From: Nocardioides caldifontis
Lineage (GTDB): Bacteria; Actinomycetota; Actinomycetes; Propionibacteriales; Nocardioidaceae
DNA: 64,000 nt
Direction: 5' to 3'
Assembly (NCBI RefSeq): GCF_008087345.1
Contig: NZ_VHIB01000016.1
Span: 36,022-100,021, forward strand
Part shown: positions 8,424 through 16,125 of the stretch, one piece after another
Layout of the letters: each line of letters begins with the position of its first letter
How positions within the stretch are numbered: position 1 is the stretch's first letter
Notes under the pieces: model-generated
The model's database searches: none
Told to the model about the DNA's origin: nothing
The model's input: the letters and a program-made list of their open reading frames with translations, nothing else
Translations under genes and position numbers: made by a program

Positions 8424-9185
8424 TCAGGCGACGGGCTCGGCGACGCTCATCGCCTTGAGCTTCTCGAGGCGCGCGAGCACCTCGGCCTGGAGGGTGGCCA
8501 CGTTCTTGTCGGTCTGACGACGCGGTCGGGGAAGGTCGATCGTGATGTCCTCGTAGATCAGACCACCGGGCTGGAGCACGATGATCCGGTCGGACAGCTC
8601 GACGGCCTCGACGACGTCGTGGGTCACGAACACGACGGTCTTCTTCGACTGCGCCCAGATGTCCTGGAGCTGCTCGCGCAGCCCCCGGGCGGTGATCGCG
8701 TCGAGGTGGCTGAACGGCTCGTCCATCAGCAGGAGGTCGGGCTCGACCGCGAACGCGCGGGCGATGCCGACCCGCTGCTGCATGCCGCCGGAGAGCTGTC
8801 CGGGGAAGAAGTCGGCGTTCTTCGCCAGCCCCACCATGTCGAGGTACTCCTTGGCCCGCGACACCGTCGCCGGCGACTGGTCGTCCTGGACGTACATCAT
8901 GTTCTGCATGACGCTGCGCCACGGGAGGAGCCGCGGGTCCTGGAAGACGTAGCCCATCCGCGCCGGGCCTCCGGCGTCGCTGGTCAGGCTGATGTCGCCG
9001 GAGGTGTGCTCCTCGACGCCCGAGATGATGTTGAGCAGCGTGCTCTTGCCGCAGCCGGACGGGCCGACGATCGAGACGAAGGTCTGGCCCTTGACCTCGA
9101 ACGAGATGTCGTCGAGGACCCGGCTCTCGCGGGCCGTGCCGAGGTTGAAGGTCTTGGAGAGGTTCTGGACGGTCAGGACAGCCAT
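8424..9185 (-). CDS. ABC transporter ATP-binding protein (taurine/nitrate/sulfonate type)
   Basis: 253 residues with Walker A (GPSGCGKST) near residue 40, Q-loop (YVFQDPRLLPW), signature LSGGMQQRVG near 137, Walker B (LLLMDEPF) and the switch histidine (FVTHD). The Q-loop form and length match SsuB/TauB/NrtD proteins, which drive import of sulfonates, nitrate, thiamine precursors or aromatic acids. It follows the two permeases in the same operon. Confidence 0.95.
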   Translation of the reverse strand: MAVLTVQNLSKTFNLGTARESRVLDDISFEVKGQTFVSIVGPSGCGKSTLLNIISGVEEHTSGDISLTSDAGGPARMGYVFQDPRLLPWRSVMQNMMYVQDDQSPATVSRAKEYLDMVGLAKNADFFPGQLSGGMQQRVGIARAFAVEPDLLLMDEPFSHLDAITARGLREQLQDIWAQSKKTVVFVTHDVVEAVELSDRIIVLQPGGLIYEDITIDLPRPRRQTDKNVATLQAEVLARLEKLKAMSVAEPVA

Positions 9186-9234
9186 GGGAGCTCCCTAGCG
9201 ATGCGAGCGGACGAGGTGGAGTGGGGGCGGGCGC

Positions 9235-10062
9235 TCATCGGCTGTCCCGCCAGCGGAAGGAGCGCTGGATCGCGCGGTCGAGGACGAACCGGTCGAGGAT
9301 CACGATGAACCCGACGAACAGCACGACCCAGGCGGCGAAACCGCCGTACCGGTTGGCGTCGTACCAGAATCGGGCCCGGTAGCCGACACCACCGCCGCCG
9401 CCGAACCACTCGGCGAGCAGCACACCGTTCCAACCCATGATGATGGCGAACCGGACGCCGGCAGCGACGTAGCCGGTGACCGCCGGGAGCACGAGGTGCC
9501 GGACCCGGCGCCCGAAGGGGACGTTGTAGGTCTCGGACATGTCCCGCAGGTCGCGGGAGACGCCTCGCACGCCCTGCGCCACGTTGATGACGACGAACGG
9601 CACCGCGGTCAGGAACGTCGTGATGATCGGGCTCATGTCACCGAAGCCGAACCACATGACGGTGAGGAACGACCAGATGATCGCGGGGATCGAGAGGCCG
9701 ACGAGCACCGGGCTCTCGAGGAAGGCGCGGGAGAGCTGCGAGAGCCCCATCACGACGCCGACGGCGATCCCCACGACGGTCGCGAGGCCGACGCCGATGA
9801 AGAAGCGGTACAGCGTCATGCCGAAGTTCCCGAACACCTCACCGCGGGAGAACTCGTCGACGAGCCGCTCGCCCACCTCGACCGGACCGGGCACCCGGCT
9901 GAACAGCCACGACATGACGACCCAGATGACGACGAACGCCAGCAGGGCGGTCACGCGAGCTGCGGTCTCGGAGGTGAGGCGCTTCTGCCACTCCGGCGTG
10001 CTCTGCTCGATCTCGGTGGTGGAGCGCCGCTTCGTGACGGCGCTTCGCTGCATGGTGGTCAC
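9235..10062 (-). CDS. ABC transporter permease (SsuC/TauC type)
   Basis: 275 residues from a GTG at 10062 that overlaps the upstream permease stop (GTGA); an ATG 9 bases in is an alternative. About six transmembrane segments follow a charged N-terminus. The EAA-like cytoplasmic loop (ETYNVPFGRRVRHLVLPAV) contacts the ATPase. The ORF appears open further upstream only because it overlaps the other permease out of frame. It forms a heterodimeric channel with the neighbouring permease. Confidence 0.93.
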   Translation of the reverse strand: MTTMQRSAVTKRRSTTEIEQSTPEWQKRLTSETAARVTALLAFVVIWVVMSWLFSRVPGPVEVGERLVDEFSRGEVFGNFGMTLYRFFIGVGLATVVGIAVGVVMGLSQLSRAFLESPVLVGLSIPAIIWSFLTVMWFGFGDMSPIITTFLTAVPFVVINVAQGVRGVSRDLRDMSETYNVPFGRRVRHLVLPAVTGYVAAGVRFAIIMGWNGVLLAEWFGGGGGVGYRARFWYDANRYGGFAAWVVLFVGFIVILDRFVLDRAIQRSFRWRDSR

Positions 10063-10919
10063 AGCGCGGCCCCCCTTTCCTCCGGACGCCACGAGAGGAG
10101 CCGGGCCTCGGCCTTGGCCAGGACCAGCCGCTCGATGACGAGCATGAATGCGATGAACAGGACGGTCCACGCCAGGACGGCGCTGATGTCGTAGAGCTGG
10201 TACTCGGTGCGGATCTGGAACCCGACACCGTTGCGGCCGCCGAAGACCTCGGTGAGCGCCTCGACCTTCCAGGCGACCGCGAAGCACATCCGGATCGCGG
10301 CGAAGACGAACGGCACGATCGTCGGGATCAGGACCTGGCGCCGGATCTGGGCCGGCGTGCGCCCGAAGGCCTCGCTCATCGTGATGAGCTGCCTGTCGAC
10401 GCCGCGGATCCCCTCGGCGACGTTGAGCGCGACGTACGGCGCCGACACCAGGGCGACCGCGAGGATCGGGCCGAAGTTGGAGAGCCCGAACACGATCAGC
10501 GACATCACCGCGTAGACGATCGCGGGGATCGTGCCGGCGATGGTCACCCCGTCGTGGAAGAAGGCCCGCCAGTAGTTGTAGCGGCCCATGAGGTAGCCGA
10601 TCGGCGCGCCGACGGCGGCGGCGACACCGAAGCCGGCGAACGTCTTCAGGACGCTCGCGCTGAAGTCGGTGACGAAGTTGCCGCTCTCCACGATCTCGAC
10701 CGCGGACGCGAACACCTCGTGCGGGCGGGGCAGGAGCCGGGAGCCGAACCACCACGACCCGAACTCCCACACCAGGTAGATCGCCACCCAGCCGAGCGCG
10801 AGCAGCGCGTTGCGGCGCCACCGCCGGAACCTCGCTGTCCGGCGCGCGTCCGCTTCACGGTCGTCTGCCGGGCCGGTGGGCGCGGCCGGTGCCGCGCCCA
10901 CCACCATCTGATCAGTCAT
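10059..10919 (-). CDS. ABC transporter permease (SsuC/TauC type)
   Basis: 286 residues. A 35-residue cytoplasmic N-terminus is followed by about six transmembrane helices, and the EAA-type loop reads SEAFGRTPAQIRRQVLIPTIVP. It is a paralogue of the next gene; having two permease genes means the channel is probably a heterodimer, less usual for this importer class, where a homodimer is common. It lies between the binding protein and the second permease in the operon. Confidence 0.93.
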   Translation of the reverse strand: MTDQMVVGAAPAAPTGPADDREADARRTARFRRWRRNALLALGWVAIYLVWEFGSWWFGSRLLPRPHEVFASAVEIVESGNFVTDFSASVLKTFAGFGVAAAVGAPIGYLMGRYNYWRAFFHDGVTIAGTIPAIVYAVMSLIVFGLSNFGPILAVALVSAPYVALNVAEGIRGVDRQLITMSEAFGRTPAQIRRQVLIPTIVPFVFAAIRMCFAVAWKVEALTEVFGGRNGVGFQIRTEYQLYDISAVLAWTVLFIAFMLVIERLVLAKAEARLLSWRPEERGAAL

Positions 10920-10946
10920 CGTCTCTCCTCGATCGGGCGCGACGGG

Positions 10947-12017
10947 TCACTTCTCGAAGATCGTGAAGTGCGGAGCGTCGATGTCCTCGTCGATGTAGCC
11001 GGTCTCCTTCATCAGGTCGAACAGCTCGGTCTCGCTGTCCACCCAGGCCTGGTCCATGTAGGTCGTGTCGACGAACCAGTCGTAGTTGTCGTTCAGCCAG
11101 TTCTTGATGAAGGTCTTCTCCTCGGGGGTCTCCGCGGCGAAGTCCTCGGGGTAGGCCTCGATGATCTCGTCGCGGTGCTCCGCCCACTCCTGGACGCCGC
11201 GGTCCCAGACGTCGATGAGGAACTGCGCCTCCTCCGGGTTCTTCTCCACCCAGGCCTTGCGGGCCACGAAGACGTTGTTCTGCGGGTGGGTGACGTTCTC
11301 CGGGTCGCTGGAGAAGTTCTCGGCGTAGATCTGGGAGACCGACTTGGCGTCGTACAGCGGCTTCACCGCGCCGCTCGAGAGCTGCTTGATCGAGAAGTCG
11401 GGGAGCAGCAGCCCGGCGTCGGCGTCGCCGCGCTCGATGAGCGACGCCGCGTTCTGCGGGTCGGTGACGACGAGCTCGTAGTCACCACCACCGGCGCGCA
11501 GGTCCAGGTCGCAGAACTCGCGGGCGTAGACGCCCCACATGATCGTGATCGAGACGGCGCTGTGCGTCACGATCTTCTTGCCCTTGAGGTCGCAGATGTC
11601 CTTGGCGTCGCTGTCCTTGCCCACCGCGAGGATGCTGCGGTCGGAGTTGAACTTGCCGAAGATCGTTGCTTCGTCGCCGGTCTGCTCCTCGAGGTCCGGC
11701 ACCTCGTACGACGAGGCGGAGACGACGTCGGCGTGGCCGCCGGCGTACACACCGAACTCGTCCCAGGACGACGAGGTGAGGATCTGGATCCCGGCCTCCT
11801 CCTCCATCTCCTGCTTGATGCCCTGGGCCTCGAGCCACTTCCAGACGGGGTCCGGTGCCATCACCATGTTGACGACGCCGTTGGCGTCCTTGGCCTCACC
11901 GCCGCCCTCGGAAGCGGCGCCGGGCCGGTTGCCGCAGCCCGACGCCAGCAGGGCGAGGACGCCGGCGGCCGCCACCAGGCGGCGGCTCGAGCGGGTGTTG
12001 AATCGATGTGCGGTCAT
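10947..12017 (-). CDS. ABC transporter substrate-binding lipoprotein (NMT1/SsuA-like)
   Basis: 356 residues. The ATG at 12017 precedes an Arg-rich n-region, a hydrophobic stretch and the lipobox LLASGC, so the mature protein is a lipid-anchored extracellular receptor. The body resembles NMT1/SsuA-type periplasmic-binding proteins. It is the first gene of the importer operon (receptor, two permeases, ATPase, HisD-like, amidohydrolase). It is divergent from a LacI regulator with palindromic sites between. The ligand is not known; sulfonate, nitrate, aromatic acid and pyrimidine ligands all occur in the family. An open frame 120 bases further upstream lacks a plausible signal and is rejected as start. 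Confidence 0.92.
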   Translation of the reverse strand: MTAHRFNTRSSRRLVAAAGVLALLASGCGNRPGAASEGGGEAKDANGVVNMVMAPDPVWKWLEAQGIKQEMEEEAGIQILTSSSWDEFGVYAGGHADVVSASSYEVPDLEEQTGDEATIFGKFNSDRSILAVGKDSDAKDICDLKGKKIVTHSAVSITIMWGVYAREFCDLDLRAGGGDYELVVTDPQNAASLIERGDADAGLLLPDFSIKQLSSGAVKPLYDAKSVSQIYAENFSSDPENVTHPQNNVFVARKAWVEKNPEEAQFLIDVWDRGVQEWAEHRDEIIEAYPEDFAAETPEEKTFIKNWLNDNYDWFVDTTYMDQAWVDSETELFDLMKETGYIDEDIDAPHFTIFEK

Positions 12018-12140
12018 GGCACGCCTCTCAGGAGTTGTTGCTGACGGGGGTCCCGCTGTGCGGGGCGGATGCGACAGGTCCGAGACTGTGGGTGGCTGTG
12101 ACCCGTGACACTGCCGGTTGGCGTTGTGCAGAGTCAAGCA

Positions 12141-12164
12141 TTCTGAGCATTTCTTGCATCAGAA
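12141..12164. promoter_or_regulatory. Inverted repeat, candidate operator
   Basis: TTCTGA at 12141-12146 is repeated in inverse as TCAGAA at 12159-12164, and GCA/TGC inside extends the symmetry. It lies 124 bp upstream of the binding-protein start, where a repressor or activator of the importer operon would bind. The link to the LacI protein is inferred. Confidence 0.45.
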
Positions 12165-12311
12165 CGCGGCCCACCGGGCTCTCCCCCGAGATCCTCGGGG
12201 TCGTCGAGCGCGGTCGCGCGAGCTCCAGAACGGGCTCAAGAACTGGGGTTTGCACCCTATCGAGGTGCAGGATCTCGTTGACACGCGAGAGCCCACCGCC
12301 TAGCGTCCCTG

Positions 12312-12326
12312 TGCATAACTTATGCA
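12312..12326. promoter_or_regulatory. Perfect 15-bp palindrome, candidate LacI-family operator
   Basis: TGCATAACTTATGCA is a perfect palindrome about a central base, 47 bp before the LacI-family start. TGCA outer arms and AA/TT inner positions fit the general LacI-family site shape, although the usual central CG is absent. Autoregulation is likely. Confidence 0.55.
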
Positions 12327-12372
12327 TCCAGGGTCTGCGGTTCGGCCCTCTGTCTTGGAGCGAGGGGGACTC

Positions 12373-13452
12373 ATGGTCAACCCGGGCCATGCTCCGGCGG
12401 GCGCCGACGGCGTCGTCACCACGCGGGCTCGCCGTGCGCGGCGCGCGGCCACCAGCACCACGGTGGCGGAGGCCGTCGGGGTCTCCCAGTCGACGGTCTC
12501 GCGGGCACTGCGAGGCGATCCCCGGGTCCGCGAGGAGACCCGCCGGCTCATCGCCGAGGCCGCCGAACGGCTGGGGTACCGCCCTACCTGGGCCACGTCG
12601 ACAGAGCCGTCGCCCACGCGCACGATCGGCGTGGTCGTCTCCGACCTGACGAACCCGTTCTTCCCGAGCCTGCTCACGCCCGTGCACGACGAGCTGCGCA
12701 TCCTGGGCTACCGGGTGGCACTGTTCGCGGAGCGCACCGACATCCCGACCGGGCAGCAGGCCTTGCACAACCTCCTCGACCACTCGATCGACGGAGTGCT
12801 CGCCACGACGGCGACGCTCGACTCGCGGCTCACCGAGGCCCTCGGCGAGCGGGACCGGCCCCTGGTGCTGCTCAACCGGTACGTCGACGGGCTCGACGTC
12901 GACCGCGTCGTGGCCGACAACCACAAGGGCGGTGGCGCCGCGGCTCGTCACGTGATCGACCTCGGCCACGAGCGCATCGGCGTCATCCGCGGGCCGGCGA
13001 ACACCTCCACGAGCCGGGACCGGCACGCCGGCCTGCTCGCGGCGGTCGACCAGGCGCGGCTGACGCTCGACGACCGCCTCGTCCACGAGGGGCCGTTCTC
13101 CCACCAGTCGGGCTACCAGCACGCCCTGCAGATGCTGCGGCTGCCGGAGCCGCCCACCGCGCTGGTGTGCGGGAACGACGTCATCGCCTTCGGGGCGATC
13201 GACGCGGCGAAGTCGCTGGGGCTCGAGGTGCCGCGCGACGTCTCGGTCGTCGGCTTCGACGACGTCCCGATGGCATCGTGGGAGGTCTTCCAGCTGACCA
13301 CCGTGCGCCAGCCCCTCGACGAGATGGCGCGCGCCGCGGCGCGGCTCCTCGTCGAGCGGCTCGAGTACGACGGCGACCTGGGCGAGGGACGCGAGCGGCT
13401 GTTCGCCACCAGCCTCGTCAGGCGCTCGACGACACAGCCGCCGAGGAGCTGA
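12373..13452 (+). CDS. LacI-family transcriptional regulator
   Basis: 359 residues. The ATG at 12373 follows a purine-rich site (GAGGGGG). The helix-turn-helix ([23 protein letters not shown]) falls unusually late, at about residues 35-57, after an Arg-rich N-terminal extension. The periplasmic-binding-like sensor starts at [14 protein letters not shown] and ends with the family's [13 protein letters not shown] motif. Such regulators respond to a small ligand, often a sugar or catabolite. It is divergent from the ABC importer operon and is its most probable regulator. Confidence 0.93.
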   Translation: MVNPGHAPAGADGVVTTRARRARRAATSTTVAEAVGVSQSTVSRALRGDPRVREETRRLIAEAAERLGYRPTWATSTEPSPTRTIGVVVSDLTNPFFPSLLTPVHDELRILGYRVALFAERTDIPTGQQALHNLLDHSIDGVLATTATLDSRLTEALGERDRPLVLLNRYVDGLDVDRVVADNHKGGGAAARHVIDLGHERIGVIRGPANTSTSRDRHAGLLAAVDQARLTLDDRLVHEGPFSHQSGYQHALQMLRLPEPPTALVCGNDVIAFGAIDAAKSLGLEVPRDVSVVGFDDVPMASWEVFQLTTVRQPLDEMARAAARLLVERLEYDGDLGEGRERLFATSLVRRSTTQPPRS

Positions 13453-13459
13453 ATCCACG

Positions 13460-13488
13460 GGCGGCCTCCCGACCTCGGACCGGCCGCC
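13460..13488 (+). terminator. Hairpin after the LacI gene
   Basis: GGCGGCC and GGCCGCC form a 7-bp stem with a 15-base loop starting 7 bp after the LacI stop. This is a modest rho-independent-like terminator without a T tract. Confidence 0.4.
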
Positions 13489-13502
13489 GGGCGCGACCAG
13501 TG

Positions 13503-13588
13503 CTGTGCGTCACAGCCTCACGCCGCGCCCCGGCACCCACTATGTGTGACCACCCATTTCTGGTGCGCCGACGTGGTGCGCCACACAT
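13503..13588. promoter_or_regulatory. Cluster of TGTG/CACA inverted repeats, candidate operator
   Basis: CTGTG-CGT-CACAG (13503-13515) is a perfect inverted repeat. ATGTGTG at 13542-13548 is mirrored by CACACAT at 13582-13588. TGGTGCGCC is also repeated directly at 13561 and 13574. All lie 37-122 bp upstream of a PucR-type regulator. Similar TGTG-N-CACA arms occur before the other PucR gene near 18004, which suggests shared control. Confidence 0.4.
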
Positions 13589-13624
13589 CGGTGCTCGCGT
13601 CGTCCGGGGGCGAACGTTGTCCCC

Positions 13625-14908
13625 ATGACCTCGGCCTCGCTCGACCGCCCGTACGGCGCTGCCCCGTTCCGCTTCGACGAGCCGGCGCGGCTCCCCCGCT
13701 GGGCCGCAGCCGCCTGCGGTGGTCTGGACCTGTCGGAGCTCTGCGAGCAGGTGCTGGAGGCCGACCTGTCCGCGGCGTTCGACGAGCTGCGCGGCAACAC
13801 CGAGTTCGTGCAGCGGCTGCGCGCGAGCGTGCAGGAGAACCTCGTCAACCTCCAGCAGGTGCTCGCCGGCACCGCCCGGCTCGAGGAGGTCACGCTCCAC
13901 GAGCCGTTCGCGCTCGCGGGGCTCCAGGCGCGGCTGCGGCTCCCCCAGACAGCGATGCAGCGCAGCTACCGCGTGGGCTTCATGACCATGTGGGAGGCCT
14001 GGAGCGCGCACCTGGTCGAGGAGGCGGAGCTGCTCGGCGTCTCCCGTGTCGAGGCGCTCGAGGCGTTGCGGGGCATGACGTCCCTGCTCCTGCGCTACCA
14101 GGACCACGTCGCCAGCCAGGTCGCGGACACGTTCGCGCGCACCGACGACGCGATGAGCCGCTCGCGCGAGCACGTGCGCAACGGGCTCGTCCGCCACCTG
14201 CTGCGGGAGGACGCCCCGCCCTTGCCCGCCTCCGACCTGGTGCTGCTCGACTACCCGCTCGACGCCGAGCACGTCGCGGTGCTCCTCCCCGACCTGTCCG
14301 AGAGCGCGGCCCGCCAGCTGCTCTCCTCCCTGCGGGACGTCACCCACACGCGCGACTCCCTCGTGCACCCGCTCGACCTGACGAGCACCGTCGTCTGGCT
14401 CGCGCAGCCGCGCACCCCGGGCTGGCGCCCCGCCGCCACCACACGTCTCGTGGAGTGGCTGCGCCGCCACGACGTGCTCGCCTCGGTCAGCCAACCCCTC
14501 GTCGGGGTGACCGGGCTCCGCCGCGGCTGGCAGCAGGTCCAGGAGGTCGAGCGCGTGCGCTCCGCCTGGGGCGTCTCGGAGGCGCCACGTCAGCTCGGCC
14601 ACGGCGAGGTGAGCCTCGAGATCCTGCTGATGGCCGACCTCGACCGGGCCCGCGCCTTCGTGCGCGCCGAGCTGGGGCCGCTCGGTGCCGACGACCCGCT
14701 CGCCGCGCGGCTGCGCGAGACGGTCGAGGCCTCGCACCGCTACGGCTCCCACATCGTCACCGCGGAGCACCTCCACCTCCACGAGCACACCGTGCGGAAC
14801 CGGCTGCAGAAGGCGGCCGAGCTGCTCGGTCGACCGCTGACCGAGCGCCGCACCGAGCTCCAGGTGGCGCTCCGACTCTCGCGCCTCCTCGCCCAGGTCG
14901 AGGGGTGA
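13625..14908 (+). CDS. PucR/CdaR-type helix-turn-helix regulator
   Basis: 427 residues. An N-terminal all-helical sensory region (about 1-170) precedes a GGDEF-like middle. A C-terminal HTH_30 domain (IVTAEHLHLHEHTVRNRLQKAAELLGRPLTERRTE in part) ends the protein. It is translationally coupled to the MFS gene (GTGA overlap at 14905), so the pair is a regulator-transporter operon. It probably controls the transporter or the cupin/flavoprotein genes beyond it. Effector unknown. Confidence 0.85.
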   Translation: MTSASLDRPYGAAPFRFDEPARLPRWAAAACGGLDLSELCEQVLEADLSAAFDELRGNTEFVQRLRASVQENLVNLQQVLAGTARLEEVTLHEPFALAGLQARLRLPQTAMQRSYRVGFMTMWEAWSAHLVEEAELLGVSRVEALEALRGMTSLLLRYQDHVASQVADTFARTDDAMSRSREHVRNGLVRHLLREDAPPLPASDLVLLDYPLDAEHVAVLLPDLSESAARQLLSSLRDVTHTRDSLVHPLDLTSTVVWLAQPRTPGWRPAATTRLVEWLRRHDVLASVSQPLVGVTGLRRGWQQVQEVERVRSAWGVSEAPRQLGHGEVSLEILLMADLDRARAFVRAELGPLGADDPLAARLRETVEASHRYGSHIVTAEHLHLHEHTVRNRLQKAAELLGRPLTERRTELQVALRLSRLLAQVEG

Positions 14909-16125
14909 CGGGCCAGGAGGCACCCGAACGCCCGGGGCCGGCCGCCGGTCGTGGGACGGCCGGACCGGCGCAACGGCTGCTCGTGGCGTGCCTGCTCGGT
15001 GGCTCGGCCGGGTGGGCGCTCACCGCCCCCGGCGCGGCCGCCGCCCCGACGGCGGAGGCGTACGGCGCCGACCTGCTGTGGGTGGGGCTCCTGACCTCCG
15101 TCCTCGCCGCGCCGTACGCCGCGCTCCAGCTGCCCGCCGGGGTGCTCGTCGACCGGCTCGGCGTCCGGACCGCCACCTCCGCGGGGCTGTCCCTCGTCGT
15201 GCTCGCGCACGTGGCCGCGCTGGTCGCGCCCGTCCCGTGGCTCGCCCTGGCCGCCCGGACCCTGTCCGGGGCGGGCTACGCGGTGTGCTTCGTCTCCGGG
15301 GCGGAGCTGGCCCGGAGCAGCGGGCGCGGGGCGCGCGGCATGGGTGTGTTCGGCGGCGTGGCCATCGCCGCGTCGGGGTTCGCGGTGCTGACCGTCCCGT
15401 TCGCGGAGCACCTCGTCGGGTGGCGGTCGCCGTGGGCGACCACCCTCGTCGTCACCGCGCTGGCCCTCGCCCTCGCGCTGCGGCTCCCCGACGAGCTGGG
15501 CCAGAGCACCCGGGCGGCACCCGTGCACACCGGGGGGTCCCCTCCTCCGGCGATCCTCCGCGACGGGCAGCTCTTCCGGCTCGCCGCCGTCCACGGCGTG
15601 ACGCTCGGGCTCGGGCTGATCCTCTCCTCGTGGGCGACGACGTTGCTCGAGGACATCTGGTCCTTCGGCCCGGCGGCGGCCGCCGTGGTCGGCTCCTGCG
15701 TGCTGGGGCTGTCCGTGCTCAGCCGGCCCCTGGGCGGTCAGCTCGCCGCCGTACGCCCGGACCGGAGCCGCACCCTGTGGGTGTTCGCGCTCGTCGCCTG
15801 CGCGGCCGCCACCCTCGCGCTGGCGTGGCGCTCCACGCCGGTCGTCGCGGTCCTCGCGGTCGCCGTGCTCGGGATGTGCAGCGGGCTCCCCTTCGCCAGC
15901 GTCGTGCAGGCGGGTCAGGCCCGTCAGCCGCACCGGCCGGCCGCCGCTGTCGGCGCGATGAACACGCTGGCCTTCGGGCTCGTGGTGGCAGCGACGCCGG
16001 CCGTGGGGTGGGCGGTCGACCACGGGCACGCCTCGACGACGCTCGTCGTCGTCGGCGCCGTCTGGCTGCTGCCGCTGCTGTCCCTGCCCCGCCGGCCCGG
16101 TCAGCCGGCCCCGGTTCCCGCCTGA
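14905..16125 (+). CDS. MFS transporter
   Basis: 406 residues from a GTG overlapping the regulator stop. About 12 hydrophobic segments are visible, with the MFS loop motif AGVLVDRLGVRTATSAG after helix 2 and a second-half loop near SRPLGGQLAAVRP. The family imports or exports small molecules such as cyanate, nitrate or aromatic acids; substrate unknown. Its last 25 bp overlap the 3' end of the convergent GAF/PucR gene. Confidence 0.88.
   Translation: MTGQEAPERPGPAAGRGTAGPAQRLLVACLLGGSAGWALTAPGAAAAPTAEAYGADLLWVGLLTSVLAAPYAALQLPAGVLVDRLGVRTATSAGLSLVVLAHVAALVAPVPWLALAARTLSGAGYAVCFVSGAELARSSGRGARGMGVFGGVAIAASGFAVLTVPFAEHLVGWRSPWATTLVVTALALALALRLPDELGQSTRAAPVHTGGSPPPAILRDGQLFRLAAVHGVTLGLGLILSSWATTLLEDIWSFGPAAAAVVGSCVLGLSVLSRPLGGQLAAVRPDRSRTLWVFALVACAAATLALAWRSTPVVAVLAVAVLGMCSGLPFASVVQAGQARQPHRPAAAVGAMNTLAFGLVVAATPAVGWAVDHGHASTTLVVVGAVWLLPLLSLPRRPGQPAPVPA

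Larger units (their letters stand above)
12018..12372. other. Divergent promoter region, binding protein / LacI regulator
   Basis: 355 bp without a gene, visibly richer in A+T than its surroundings. It holds two inverted repeats (annotated separately) and must contain the promoters of the importer operon and of the LacI gene. No clear sigma-70 hexamer pair could be assigned with confidence. Confidence 0.6.

Noticed and set aside
6044..12017. Dihydroxypropanesulfonate (hps) pathway
   Set aside because: The HisD-like enzyme and a sulfonate-type importer fit, but the amidohydrolase does not belong to that route and no sulfolyase is present. Kept only as one possibility.
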